Notes: generated by a model from the letters alone, not told the origin. A stretch of DNA of 64,000 nucleotides from Scilla litardierei (GCA_030789695.1 CM061141.1:165485079-165549078); one strand, 5' to 3'. Positions 12,441 to 23,648 are shown, counted from the first letter of the stretch. Program-made: numbers and translations.

Positions 12441-12745
12441 TAATTTCCAAATTTGTTTTATTTCCAACTTCCCCCCAAAACACTTTTCTTCCCCCCAAAA
12501 TTTAATCCACCAAAGTTTTGTTTCAAACTTAAAATTTCAAACCTCCTATCAAATAGTTTCCCTCCAAACTCAAGTTCTTTTCTCCCACTTTCAATTTCTC
12601 TTGTCTTAACCAATTTCTCAACTCTTATCCAATTTCTCTTAACCAATTTCTCTTGATAACATCCCTCAAATCTAACCAATTTCTCAAGTCTTATCCAAAA
12701 ACTCTTATCCAATAACCCATGATAACATCCATGTTTTATAATATA

Positions 12746-13082
12746 GATAATATATAACCCGTGCCCTAAGGGCACTATTCATTTAAAATAACCCCCCTCA
12801 AAATCTTGGATCCCCTAAAATTAAAAGAACACTAACAATTAAACAACAATAATTTTTATTCAGTTGCCCAAAAAAATTAATGTCCCCTAAAATTTAGTTC
12901 CTCCAAAAATTTTAATTCCCCCAAAATTTAGTACCCTCCAAATTTAGTCCCCCCCCCATGTTAGGGTTTTCCTCCCAAAATTTTTATTAACTCTCATCAT
13001 ACACATTGATTCATTAAGATTAAATCACAGTCGGCTTTCCACCTTTTTGTCCTAGTCATCAACACATTCAAAAACATCCGAC
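12746..13082. other. Spacer between duplicated blocks, with terminal-like hairpin
   Basis: This is the only sequence in blocks A and B without a partner. It begins with a GTGCCCTAAGGGCAC hairpin (12761-12775) beside ACCCG, followed by repeated CCCCTAAAATT/CCCCCAAAATTT patches. The hairpin next to an abrupt homology break resembles a Helitron-like or other transposon end, but no CTRR terminus is evident. Confidence 0.4.
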
Positions 13083-13620
13083 AAAGAAGGCAAGGTTATT
13101 GTTGCCGCTAGGATTCTTTATGACATGCGAAAGCATGATGTTGTACCAAATGGAATAACATACACAACTTTAATAGATGGATACTGTCGAATTAATCATG
13201 TGGACGAAGCCTCAAAATTTTTAGAAGAGGTGGAGGCTATGTGGTTTTGGTTTGATGAGATCAGTTGTGCCGCACGCATGACTGGTTATTGCAAGGCTTC
13301 CAAGTTGGATGTAGCATTGAAACTTTTTAGAAGCATTAGTTCCAAATCGTGTGCACAATCTATTAGGTGGATTTTGCAAGGAAGGCAAAACTCCATAAAG
13401 CTATTCAAATCCTTGATGATATGGTGGAGGTTGGGTTTAGTACTAATGTTGTCACGTACTCGGTGATGATTAATGGTTATGCAAAATGGGCAAGATAACT
13501 CATACTAAATGGATCTTATCAAAGATGCACAAAACCGGAGTACATCCTAATAATATTTTATATTCAACACTAATATACCATTAATGCAAGCATGGAGATA
13601 TTTTAGAAGCAACAAAAATA
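13083..13620 (+). pseudogene. PPR gene relic, copy B
   Basis: Same relic as 1-475 with more upstream sequence: GKVIVAARILYDMRKHDVVP precedes the ITYTTLIDGYC repeat. The frame is open through 13466 in one phase, but the PPR homology changes frame near 13384 (AIQILDDMVEVGF) and ends in stops. It starts within a few bases of the spacer edge, so it is truncated. Confidence 0.85.
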
Positions 13621-15224
13621 TGAAATATCCATAAAACCCATATATAAATCTAATATGAAGTATACTTGAATTATAACACATGCCTAACAATGTTATGGCA
13701 ACAATAATCAGATAAATATATACAGAAAGAACATCCCTAAAAAGGTGAGTTAAACTTGATTACATGCCGCCTTTCAACATTCATAAATTTCTGATACATC
13801 ATTCAAAACACTTTTCATCGTTAGTTTTCACTGTAAGACATTAGTTTAATCAGTATTCTTTAACTTCCATATCCATTCCCCAAAAATGACTTTTCACCAA
13901 TAGACTACGATGTCTTTACAAAAGATGTTCCTCACACACAAAAATTCATGTAGCATATCCTCCCCGAAATAGAACCTTCAATGTCCGAGGCAACCATAGA
14001 GTCTATAGCTAAAAAAGTTGTGCAGTCTCTCACTTCTTGATTATCTCTGTTGATTTTCATTTGGATCTTGACTTTGATCTAGATATACAACAACACAATT
14101 CAGTAACATAATGAATTAGCCCAACTTAGTGAGTGATGTTACTAAACACAATTCATTAACAATATTTATAACATTTAAGCGCACTGAGTAGTTGATTTTT
14201 TTGTGTCAAAAAATAGGCAGCTCAACATTGGGTTAGATATTTGACTTAACATATTTAGATAATTTCCAGCATTGAAAATAATAATTTAGTGTCAAATAAA
14301 TAGAATAGCCACGTCAATAAAAATGATGCTATAGAAAAGAGAAGGTTCAGATCAAGTTTAACATGAAGAAGAGTTCAAGTTCAAAATCAAAAAGTTGAAC
14401 ATGAAAGATTAGTGTTGTTTTCTTGGATTAATAAAAGATATTACATGGAGAAAAGGTACCATCTAATTAGATTAAGTTCTACTGATTTGTCACTCTCATT
14501 AGTCCAACTCTCCCATTATCACGTGGGTTATCAAAATGAAAAGTTGGTGGTTTATTTTCACAAAACACTCCCATTTTTTGAAACTCGCCCCCAAAATTCA
14601 ACACACCATGCCACACTCCCCACTCCCCACTCTTCTTCTCTCTCAAAACCGAGCAGAACCCCCGCTCCCTCTCTCAAATGCTAACAATCACCGCCCGACC
14701 CACTCTCATCTTCTCTCAAACGCTAACCACCCTTAAAAAAATTTGTCTAGTTTTGGAAACAACATTGCCATGGAAAATTTGGTATTGTGGAAAATTTGGT
14801 CTTACAGAAAAATATGAGATACTATCTCATTTTCTCATTTCGTTTGGTTAGAAATAAATCACAAATTCGGCATCACAAACATAAAAATGTTCTCCTTACG
14901 TTTGCTTTACTATTGCTATCTGACCATTTTGTAACCTAGCTAGTCTTGAGTTTGGGGCCTTGCATCCAACATCAGTGGCTATTGCTTGCTTCCTTATAAG
15001 AAATCACACTGGAGAAAAATGAAACATAAAGAAAATGAAATTAGAATGTTTAGATCATCTTCATTTACAACTATACAACTACAAAAAGTAACAGTTTGGG
15101 ATCATTATAGGATTAAAAGAATTCATGTAATGTGTGTGAAAGTAAAGATATCTAGAATTTCATCGTTTACATTTAACACTCCATCTTTTTGGTCAAGCAA
15201 TTTCCTGGAGTTGATAACCTCCAT
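13621..15224. other. Non-coding stretch of block B (equivalent of 476-2074)
   Basis: Colinear with block A. It carries the same C/CT-rich patch at about 14570-14740. No gene seen. Confidence 0.5.
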
Positions 15225-15500
15225 CTACAATCTGTTATAAAGAAATCGTGAAACCAAATGCTCGCTCACATTTTCTGACCGACCATTTGTTACTCGTATA
15301 ACATCATCGCATGCACTGTCTTCCCCTTCTTCTGAAACCTCTGCCTTCTCAGGAGTAATAACATCTATATGACGGTTAGAATTAAGCTTAATTCTGGTGT
15401 TCTCCTTCCCACGATCATCAACAGAGGCATCCCTGTTGGTTCTAAAATCTCTTGCAGACGACGTTTCCAGCGGGGTCACATCTGCTCTCTTGAACGGCTC
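15225..15500 (-). pseudogene. Exon-like polar ORF, unidentified, copy B
   Basis: Partner of 2075-2350: same frame, same splice acceptor, ending in a stop at the same place. A few residues differ (for example R/G, I/V, E/G changes). Confidence 0.4.
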
Positions 15501-16240
15501 CTATAGATTTATAATGAAGAAGAAAATCGTAACAAAGCACCAAGTGAGAACTAAATCTTAGAGAAAGCTTACCATTTCGTATCAGCTAAAATCTATCTGA
15601 GGAAAGAAACTTTACAAAAATGATGTATGACTGAATAAGAAAAGTAAATAAGTTCCCCACAAATATATGTATTTAATTCACATTTTCTTGCTTATTTTTA
15701 TCACATAAGAAAAATATGGAATGGTGGGCTGAACTTTTCACGCTTGTATCATACAAATGTGTGTTATTATTAGTTGATATGGTTGTTATGTTGATTCAAA
15801 ATCCAGTCCCGTGGTATATACTTCTTACTTCATAAATTGAAGATCATTTTAATAAGGGCAACATCTATTTTTCCATTTACAGTATGTATATATGAGAATG
15901 TCAATGCCAAACATGCTCTAAGGTCATCATGTTATTCTGCCAACAATCAGTTTAAATAATAGCATACATTCCCCCCACACATTTTCCCCCAAAATTTAAG
16001 ATTTTTACCCCAACACATTTTCCCCCAAAATTTAAGATTTTTTACCCCAAAAATTTCACTCTCTCATCCCAATCATCGATTCCTCAAGGTTAAATCCCAA
16101 CCGTGCTTCTATCAACCCTTTTGTCCTGGACTCCTAGTCAACAAATCCATTCAAAAATATCCCTCAAATGTATTAAATAACAATTTATTATTATTATTGG
16201 AACATGGCACATGCAACTTGTGAGCATGTCAAAAAGGGAA
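15501..16240. other. Non-coding stretch of block B up to the chromovirus
   Basis: Colinear with 2351-3091. Includes the CCCCCAAAATTTAAG pair and ends with the left GGGAA target duplication (16236-16240). No gene seen. Confidence 0.6.
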
Positions 16241-16868
16241 TGTCACGACCCGCTTCCCTAAAATGGAGTCGAGACGTGAAAAGGTCCGTACGAGAGTGGA
16301 GCTGTGAAGCCCCAAACCCGATAAGCGTCAATAAAACATAAGCAGGTCCCTGTAACCACAACGGAACAACAATAATAACACAAGGAGAGACTGAAATAAA
16401 ATCTCACATCTCATAAATTGTCCAACATGAAAAATAAGTCCAACATCCAGAAAAGCCACCATGCTAAAAGAAAGAGTCTAAAGGCCCAGAACAAGGCCAA
16501 CAAAAGCAACGACATAACAAGGTATAGGTGCTACGCACCGATAACAAACAACTGTCTAAACAAAAGTAAAACACAACGAAGACACTAGGACTGGTCCCCA
16601 GTGTCCACGTACTCCCCGTCAAACACAAGCTCGGGCTCGGCGTCAGCAAACACCTCGTCCTCAACAAGGTACTCAGGCTCAGGATCTAACATGTGTCACC
16701 CAAAAGAGTAAAGGGGCACATGTCAGCAAGTCTAAAAGACTTGGGCAAGGAAACTGAAAGTAAGGCAACTAGCAACCTAGCAGTTATGGTATGCATGACA
16801 TGTCAGTTGTAACATGAGTGCACAAATAAGACATGGCAAGACAATTTGTACAAGAGAACAATTATCGG

Positions 16869-16911
16869 GACAAGACAAGACAAGACAAGACAAGACAAGA
16901 CAAGACAAGAG
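16869..16911. repeat. (GACAA)n microsatellite in chromovirus 3' LTR
   Basis: About 8.5 units here against about 5.5 units at 24277-24304 in the other LTR. The two were identical at insertion, so one has changed length since. Confidence 0.95.
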
Positions 16912-18087
16912 TAGCCAAGCTACTAACAATCTCAATCAATTCACTATTCACGTTGTTTTGTAGATGTTTACACCTTACAGCTGAACGGTTTCACATTCAC
17001 GCTGAGTGGCCGCTTAACAACTACCCCAAACCCAGAGTTTACGCCTTACCACTGCAGTTGCTGATCGGGCAGACTCCCAGTTGAATGGTCGCTTAACTCT
17101 TACCCCCAATACCCACATGTAATGGAGCCAGGGTCCCCGCACATGAGCTCAGCAAGTGAGCTGGGGTTGCCCCGCACATGAGCTCGCATTCTAGTTCACG
17201 GTTCATAAACATTTGGCACACGTAATGGAGCCAGGGTCCCCACACATGAGCTCAGCAAGTGAGCCGGGGTTGCCCTACACATGAGCTCGCTTTCTAAACA
17301 TTTGGCGTAGGGGTGCACCTAGCCGGAAACAAGCAATTCGGGCATTGGCTATCAACCAACACATGGCCCGCTTCTGGAACACGAGCCAGGAACACAAGCA
17401 TTCGTAGCGAAGCTACGCAATCACCGAAGCACTTAAAGAATGCAATGACATGACAATTAATTCGCGTACCGTTAATGGAAGGTAAACATGACATGGTAAT
17501 TGTGCAACATGATATATGTCGGAACTAGCTTCGTTGTCAAGCTAGTTCCCCAATTTGCGCCTAGGCGAGTATCATTTCGTCGCCTAGCCTCTTTTACGCC
17601 TACAACAAGCAAATGGCCTAAAACATGGCCTAAACCCTAAGTGGCAAGTTTCACTTGCCTAGCACCGGGGATGATGATCACGAAGGTTCGTCTCGCGGAT
17701 GCTAATCTACGGGGGAAATCGCTGTTATAGGGAAACAATCATCAACCAACATGAAATTTCATTAGGGTTTCATAAGAATACAAATAGGTTATGAAAACAT
17801 CGAGAGATCGATTTCTTACCGAGAGGAAGCGGAAGAAACACTCCGGAGAACCCTAGGACCAGATCTGGAAACAAATGGAGAAGTTTGGAGAGTTAGGGTT
17901 TTTGGGGATTTTGGGGATTTGGTGAGATTTTGGGGAAAATGAGAGGTAGATAGAGTGGATGGATGGTTTAGATGATGGATTTAGGGCTTGGGATGAAGGA
18001 ATAGGGCTTGGAGGAAGACGGGGGCTCAATGGGGGAGATTTTAGGGTTTTGGGTCGAGTGGAGGAAGAAGAAAACGTTTAGGAGGGG

Positions 18088-18096
18088 TATAAATAG
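18088..18096 (-). promoter_or_regulatory. Probable TATA box of chromovirus LTR
   Basis: On the minus strand CCTATTTATACCCC is followed by a CT-rich leader (TTCTTCTTCCTCC, CCCTAAAATC), as at plant core promoters. It sits directly downstream of the U3 hairpin array. The matching copy is near 25480 in the 5' LTR. Confidence 0.55.
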
Positions 18097-18139
18097 GTTG
18101 GGCTGGCGGCTGCCCAGAAATTAGGGTTTTAACACAGAT

Positions 18140-18560
18140 TAGTCGGTCAAAGAGCAACCACTGACCGACTAGTTTGGCAACTAGTCGGTCGGTCGACCAA
18201 CGCAGACCGATTAAGTGTAAACAGTAACTTCTGAACGAAAATAGGATTTAGATTTAGTCGGTCCATGAACAAATACTGACCGACTAGTTTAGCATCTAGT
18301 CGGTCGATGAACGTTCTTAGACCGACTAAGAGTAAACAGTAACTGATACTAAAATTAGATGATGTGTTAGTCGGTTAAAGAAGCACTGCCGCCCGACTAG
18401 TTTGCAACCTAGTCGGTCAACCAACGTTCTTAGACCGACTAACGATAAACAGTAACTTCTGAGAAATTTAGAAAGCCAACTAGTCGGTCCAAGAAGGATT
18501 GCCGACCGACTGGATCGTCATCTAGTCGGTCGGTGCCCCTTCTTATACCGGCTAATAAGC
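18140..18560. repeat. U3 tandem array of TAGTCGGTC inverted pairs
   Basis: Four tandem units of about 112 bp. Each contains two inverted pairs of TAGTCGGTC and GACCGACTA, followed by a spacer with GTAAACAGTAAC in the first three units. It lies just upstream of the probable TATA box in element orientation, the usual place for enhancers. The 5' LTR copy is at about 25530-25940. Confidence 0.9.
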
Positions 18561-18824
18561 ACAAAAAGTTTCGATACGGAGCTCGGGGCCCCGGGATCGA
18601 TTCCTAAGACTCCTAGGCTTGATCTAATAGTAAGATACGACCGTTATGAAGTCCGTCATGAATGACATACTTCGGAATCGACAATCCTAAGGAAGAAACG
18701 AGAAAATACGACGAATCGATCGAAAATGAAAGCTACGGAGACGAAAACCAAACATGAGGAGAAAATCCAACAAAACACATATTATATTATAATAAATCCA
18801 AATACATGAAAAGCAGTCGTTACA

Positions 18825-18838
18825 TCCTCCCCAACTTA
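18825..18838 (-). other. Polypurine tract of the chromovirus
   Basis: Minus strand AAGTTGGGGAGGA directly abuts the 3' LTR start (TGTAACG). This is the usual plus-strand primer position. Confidence 0.85.
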
Positions 18839-18870
18839 AGAAAAATTCCGTCCTCGGAATTTCCAAATAC

Positions 18871-21800
18871 TCACGAGTCCGGAAACAAAAGTGGGAAACG
18901 CTCTCGCATCTCATCCTCATTCTCCCAAGTAGAGTCTCCAGGTGAGCCGTGTCGCCACATCACCCTCACAAGATTGACAATCTTGTTCCGAAGCGATTTC
19001 TGACGCCTGTCCAGAATCTGCACTGGATGCTGGTCATACGTCATATCGGGGCGAACGGTAATCTCCAAAAAATCCACAGCATGAGATGGATCGCTAATGT
19101 ATCGACGAAGCTGCGACACATGGAAAACATTGTGAACTCCTTCCAAAGATGGCGGCAAGGCCAAGCGATAAGCTACCTCGCCAACCCTCTCCAAAATGTC
19201 AAACGGTCCAATGTATCGCGGGCTCAACTTCCCTCGCTTCCCAAAACGAATCACACCGCGATTCGGGGAAATCTTCAAGAACACATGGTCGCCCGGCTGA
19301 AACTCCAAAGGACAACGTTTAGCATCCGCCCAATGCTTAAAACGGTCCTGAGCAATCCTCAACCTCTCCCGAATATTCCTGACGATATCCACGGCCTCCA
19401 CGATCATCTCAGGTCCCAACAACTCCCGATCACCAACGTCATCCCAACTCAATGGCGATCGACATTTCCTCCCATAAAGAGCGGCGAAAGGCGCCATGCC
19501 AATACTCGCCTGGAAGCTGTTGTTGTAAGAGAACTCCACCAAATGCAGATGGTCCTCCCACGAACCCTTGAAATCCAACATGCACGCCCTCAGCATGTCT
19601 TCCAAAATCTGAATCGTCCTCTCGGACTGGCCATCCGTTTGCGGATGTTACGCCGTGCTGATACTCAGACGCGTACCCAAGCTCTTCTGCAAACTCTGCC
19701 AGAACTGAGATGTGAACCTCGGGTCTCTGTCAGACACGATACTCACGGGGACTCCATGAAGTCGCACGACCTCCTGCACGATTCACGTTACATCACTATC
19801 CAACTAGGAAAAGGAAAGGAAACGGAGAGTAAAAGAATTTTACCTCCATATATCTCCTTGCTAGCGCCTCAGTGGACTGTCCCACTCGGAACGGAATAAA
19901 GTACGCAGATTTGGTCAATCGATCTACGATCACCCAAATCGCGTCATTCTGCTTCGGACTCCGAGGTAGTCCAGTCACGAAATCCATAGTGATGTGTTGC
20001 CATTTCCACTCCGGAATCAGAAGCGGTTGTAGCAACCCGGCCATACGCTGATGCTCCGCCTTCACTTGCTGGCAAACCAAGCACTTGGCTACACTCCGAG
20101 CCACACTCCTCTTCATACCATGCCACCAATAATTCAGACGAAGATCCTGGTACATCTTGGTGCCACCAGGATGCACAGAATACGGCGAACTGTGTGCCTC
20201 CACCATCAATTCCTCTCTGATATCCCCAGCTGGCACACACAACCTGGCTCCAAACCTCACCGAGCCATCCTCATGAATCAAAAGTCAGTCCGCAGACCGG
20301 CTTCCACCTGCTCCCGAATCTTCACCAGCTTCGGATCCTCAGCCTGGCCAGCCTTAATCCGATCCACGATCGTCGACTGTACATGCATGTACATCAACGA
20401 TGAAGCCTCCCCAGGAAGAACAACCTCCATGCCTGACTCGCAAAAATCCTGCTGCAATCTCCACTGCGAGGTCAGAATCATCACTGCTGGAAGCCTACTC
20501 AAAGCATCTGGAACCACATTCACCTTGCCAGGGTGAAACTGCAAATCAATCTCATAATCCGCCATAAGCTCCAACAATCGACGCTGTCGCATGTTGAGCT
20601 CCTTCTGAGTGAAAATATACTTCAAGCTTTTGTGATCGGTGAAAATCTTCACTTTCTCACTCAGCAGGAAGTGCCTCCAAATCTTAAGAGCAAACACAAC
20701 GGCAGCCAACTCCAAATCATGCGTCGAGTAATTCTTCTCATGAACCTTAAGCTGACGAGACGCATACGTCACAACATGCCCATGCTGATGCAACACACAA
20801 CCGAGACCCTTGCCAGAAGCATCGCAAAAGATCTCAAATCCACCGCTGCGATCAGGCACAACAAGAATAGGGGCAGTCGTCAACCTCTCCTTCAGAATAA
20901 CAAAAGCACTCTCACAATTACCCGACCAAACAAAAGCAACATCCTTCCGCGTCAACCTGGTCATCGGCTCAGCAATACGAGAAAAGTCCTTAATGAATCG
21001 CCGATAGTAACCAGCAAGTCCAAGGAAACTCCGAATCTCAGACGCAGACGACGGAACAGGCCACTCCCTGATGGCCCTAATCTTCTCGGGATCCACTGAA
21101 ATACCATCTCCAGTCACCACATGCCTGAGAAAAGCAACTCTATCCAGCCAAAACTCGCACTTCGAAAACTTAGCATACAAACGATGCTTCCTCAAAATCT
21201 CCAACACCGTCCTTAAGTGCGAGGCATGCTCTTTCTCCGACTTCGAATAGATCAGAATGTCGTCAATAAAGATAACGACAAACTTATCCAAAAAGTCGTA
21301 GAAAATCAGGTTCATCAGATTCATGAAAACTGCGGGCGCGTTAGTTACGCCGAAAGGCATAACCACGAACTCATAGTGTCCATACTTCGTCCTGAACGCT
21401 GTCTTCGGAACATCATCCTTCTTCACCTTCAACTGATGGTAACCACTCCTCAAATCCAATTTAGAAAACACCCTCGAACCCCCAAGCTGATCAAAAATAT
21501 CATCGATGCGAGGCAACGGGTATTTATTCCTAATGGTCACCGCATTCAACTCCCGATAGTCCACACACATGCGACGCGAACCATCCTTCTTCACCTTCAG
21601 CACCGGTGCTCCCCACGGAGACACGCTAGGATTAATATAACCCTTCTGCAAGAGCTCATCCAGCTGCTTCCGCAACTCTTCCAATTCTACAGGTGCCATA
21701 CGATACGGCGCCTTTGAAATCGGCTGCGCACCTGGAACAAGATCAATAGAAAATTCCAAAGCCCGATCAGGCGGAAAACCAGACACCTCCTCGGGGAAGA

Positions 21801-22259
21801 CGTCGCCAAAATCTCGCACCACAGCTGGCCACTCCAACTCCATCTGCATAGCCACAGCCTCCACCGGCCTGGCCCGAAATCTAACAGGACCAAGCGAACT
21901 GCTACCCCGACTGAACTCAAATACTGGATGTCCGAGAATCTCGAACACCACCTTCTTCCTCCGACATTCGATCATAGCATAGAAGCTCGCAAGCCAGTCC
22001 ATCCCAAGAACTGCATCATAGTTGATGATGTCGTGGACAATGAAATCAGCGAAAAGCTCATGTCCACAGACCACCAACGAGCAAGAATTGCAACCACGAT
22101 GCACCGTGACCACGCCATTCCCTGTAACAATGTTCCAACTCTTGGGAAGAGGGGACGTCGACAAGGAATGCCTCTCCACGAAGCTCCGAGAAATAATGCA
22201 CATCGATGCACCAGAGTCAAAGAGGACTCGTGCAGGAAATGTGCAAACCAAAACCACAC
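18871..22259 (-). pseudogene. Chromovirus pol: protease, RT, RNase H, integrase, chromodomain (broken)
   Basis: Read from 22259 down. Protease has LFDSGAS. RT has the catalytic FIDDIL. RNase H has CDASGKGLG. Integrase has the H-H-C-C zinc region (HPGGTKMYQ, CLVCQQVK), Asp in MDFVTGLPRS, Asp in IVSDRDPRF and Glu in HPQTDGQSE. The tail [12 protein letters not shown] is followed by a chromodomain-like [18 protein letters not shown]. Intron 2 (19774-19843) interrupts integrase. Damage: a one-base loss near 20279 shifts frame between RNase H and integrase (GLRTDF to IHEDGS), and TAA at 19648-19650 replaces the Tyr before HPQTDG. Protease is in frame with gag only after removal of intron 1. Confidence 0.95.
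19774..19843 (-). other. Putative 70-nt spliceosomal intron in integrase
   Basis: Minus strand ATGGAG/GTAAAATTC...CGTGCAG/GAGGTC. Removing it joins ALARRYME to EVVRLHGVP, the normal uninterrupted integrase sequence. Read through, it brings a stop (FLFLVG*). It is phase 0, T/C-rich, with canonical GT-AG ends. Confidence 0.85.
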
Positions 22260-22372
22260 CTAACAAGCAATTAACAATCAAACCCTAGTCTAGCAAACAA
22301 CCATGTTCAAGCAAACAACACAATCTAACAATCAAAACCAGCTAGGAAGGTAACAGCTAGATTGAGGATTAC
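22260..22372 (-). other. Putative 113-nt spliceosomal intron between gag and protease
   Basis: Minus strand ATCGCAG/GTAATCC...TTGCTTGTTAG/GTGTGG. Removing it joins DEVIAG to [18 protein letters not shown], continuous in related elements. Read through, gag ends at a stop (22332). Phase 1, T-rich, with TTAAT near the 3' end as a possible branch site. Retention would give Gag only; splicing would give Gag-Pol. Confidence 0.85.
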
Positions 22373-23504
22373 CTGCGATAACCTCATCCACAGCCTCGCT
22401 ATCCACAGCGGTCATCAGGAAAGCCTGCCTCCTCGGCGGAACAGCCTGTCGAAAAGCCTGTCCATGTGGAATAAGTGATGCTCCACGTCCAGCAGGAACA
22501 GACGCTCGCTGCTGCAACGGCTGTGCTGCAACAGGTGCCCTCCGCAGCTGATTCGCATGCCGACAATCCCTCGCGACATGGGAAGCATCACCACAAACCA
22601 GACACTGGCCCAAAAACTTCCGACACTGATCCTTGATATGGCCAGGCTTGCCGTAGAAATGGCAAGTCTTCAGAATAGGCCCTCCTGGCCTCTTAAACTG
22701 AGCAGACTGATTAGGCCTGAATCCAGGTCTAACCACAGCTCTCGCCTGTTCCACAGGCCTCTTCCCAGCACCAACAACAGACCCCCTCCTCTGACTCAGG
22801 TTCAGCTCCTGCCTCCTCACAGCGACCAGAACCTTTTGATAAGAGTCCAGATCGGAGGAAGACACAAAACTCTGGAGCTCCAAAGCAAGTCCATGCAAGA
22901 ACCTCTGAGCCCTCTCATCAGCATCCTGCACCATCTTCGGTGCGAACCGACTCAGCCTAGTGAACTCTTGGTGGTACTGGTCCACCGTCAAGCTCCCTTG
23001 CTTCAGTTCAATGAAGCGCTGCAGCATCTCTTTCCTAGCAGCCTTCGGAAAGAATTCCTCATCAAACCTGGACTTAAAGGTAGTCCAAGCTATCGGCTCC
23101 ACCAGCATCTTCTCTTCTGCATCCCACCAATTCCGAGCATTATCCTTGAGTTGCCTCCTCGCCAAATCAACCCATCCATCAGGGGTGATCTTGGCCATCT
23201 TCAGATTGTCCTCGATGTTCCGAATCCACTCATCGGCAGCCAGAGGACCCTCAGACCCATCAAAATATGTGGGACCCAGCTCCCGAAATTGCTTCGCTCC
23301 CGGCTCAGAGCGAGGGGCATCCGGAAGAGCCCGGGCAGCTCGAGCAAGTGGAGCATTCTGGACTTGCAGAAGCACGCCCTGCTGCACTTGCATCATCTGG
23401 AGCATCATCCGCATCATCTCACCGTTGGTGGGTTCCCGCTCAGGCTCCTCATCATGAGGGAGCGCACCATTGCCCCCACCACGGGTGAAACGCCTTCCTG
23501 CCAT
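22332..23504 (-). CDS. Chromovirus Gag (capsid/nucleocapsid)
   Basis: 390 codons if the intron is retained, or 377 codons plus one base before the splice donor at 22372. An N-terminal Met-rich stretch (MMRMMLQMMQ) leads into a retrotransposon Gag core with WWDAEEK, FKSRFDEEFFP and RFIELKQGSLTVDQY. Two CCHC knuckles follow. The second (CLVCGDASHVARDC) is intact; in the first (CHFYGKPGHIKDQC) Tyr replaces the second Cys, which should weaken zinc binding. The frame itself has no stop. The start ATG at 23504 directly follows ...GTGTCATTAG, itself splice-acceptor-like. Confidence 0.9.
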   Translation of the reverse strand: MAGRRFTRGGGNGALPHDEEPEREPTNGEMMRMMLQMMQVQQGVLLQVQNAPLARAARALPDAPRSEPGAKQFRELGPTYFDGSEGPLAADEWIRNIEDNLKMAKITPDGWVDLARRQLKDNARNWWDAEEKMLVEPIAWTTFKSRFDEEFFPKAARKEMLQRFIELKQGSLTVDQYHQEFTRLSRFAPKMVQDADERAQRFLHGLALELQSFVSSSDLDSYQKVLVAVRRQELNLSQRRGSVVGAGKRPVEQARAVVRPGFRPNQSAQFKRPGGPILKTCHFYGKPGHIKDQCRKFLGQCLVCGDASHVARDCRHANQLRRAPVAAQPLQQRASVPAGRGASLIPHGQAFRQAVPPRRQAFLMTAVDSEAVDEVIAGNPQSSCYLPSWF

Positions 23505-23648
23505 CTAATGACACAGAAAACGAATCAGATTAGACTCATAGCTTATGACATCGGACGTCGAACTTAGTTTATTGGACATTCTAATATTATTATCGTCATT
23601 CCAAAAATCGCAGTTACAGAAGGACCTGCATGGGCCACCAAGAAAACT
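23505..23648 (-). other. Chromovirus leader between 5' LTR and gag
   Basis: 144 bp. The sequence right after the LTR (AGTTTTCTTGGTGGCCC) does not match the Met-tRNA primer site TGGTATCAGAGC usual in Gypsy/copia elements. The leader ends TCTGTGTCATTAG just before the gag ATG. Confidence 0.6.

Larger units (their letters stand above)
1..12745. repeat. 13-kb tandem duplicated block, copy A (no LTR insertions)
   Basis: Position 1 matches position 13145, and colinear identity continues to about 12745 (matching 42895) once two LTR elements are removed from the second copy. The offset is about 13,144-13,155 bp. In the first ~1500 bases I count about 15 substitutions and a few short indels (about 1 percent); in 3090-3800 about 10. 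The left edge lies outside the window. Copy A is the pre-insertion state for both elements found in copy B. The right edge is abrupt: homology stops after ATAATATAGATA, just before a GTGCCC/GGGCAC hairpin. Confidence 0.95.
16241..18824 (-). repeat. Chromovirus 3' LTR
   Basis: 2584 bp, TG...CA bounded. In element orientation: U3 with a four-unit hairpin array (18140-18560), a TATTTATA box (18088-18096), then a C-rich leader-like R/U5 and a GACAA microsatellite. It is 16 bp longer than its partner, mostly from three extra GACAA units. Confidence 0.95.

Noticed and set aside
18949..19899. 316-codon plus-strand ORF opposite integrase
   Set aside because: A shadow of the integrase and chromodomain coding strand, crossing intron 2 and the nonsense site without any protein family signal.
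22557..23567. 336-codon plus-strand ORF opposite chromovirus gag
   Set aside because: A shadow of the gag frame; no recognisable domain and gag on the minus strand explains the codon bias.
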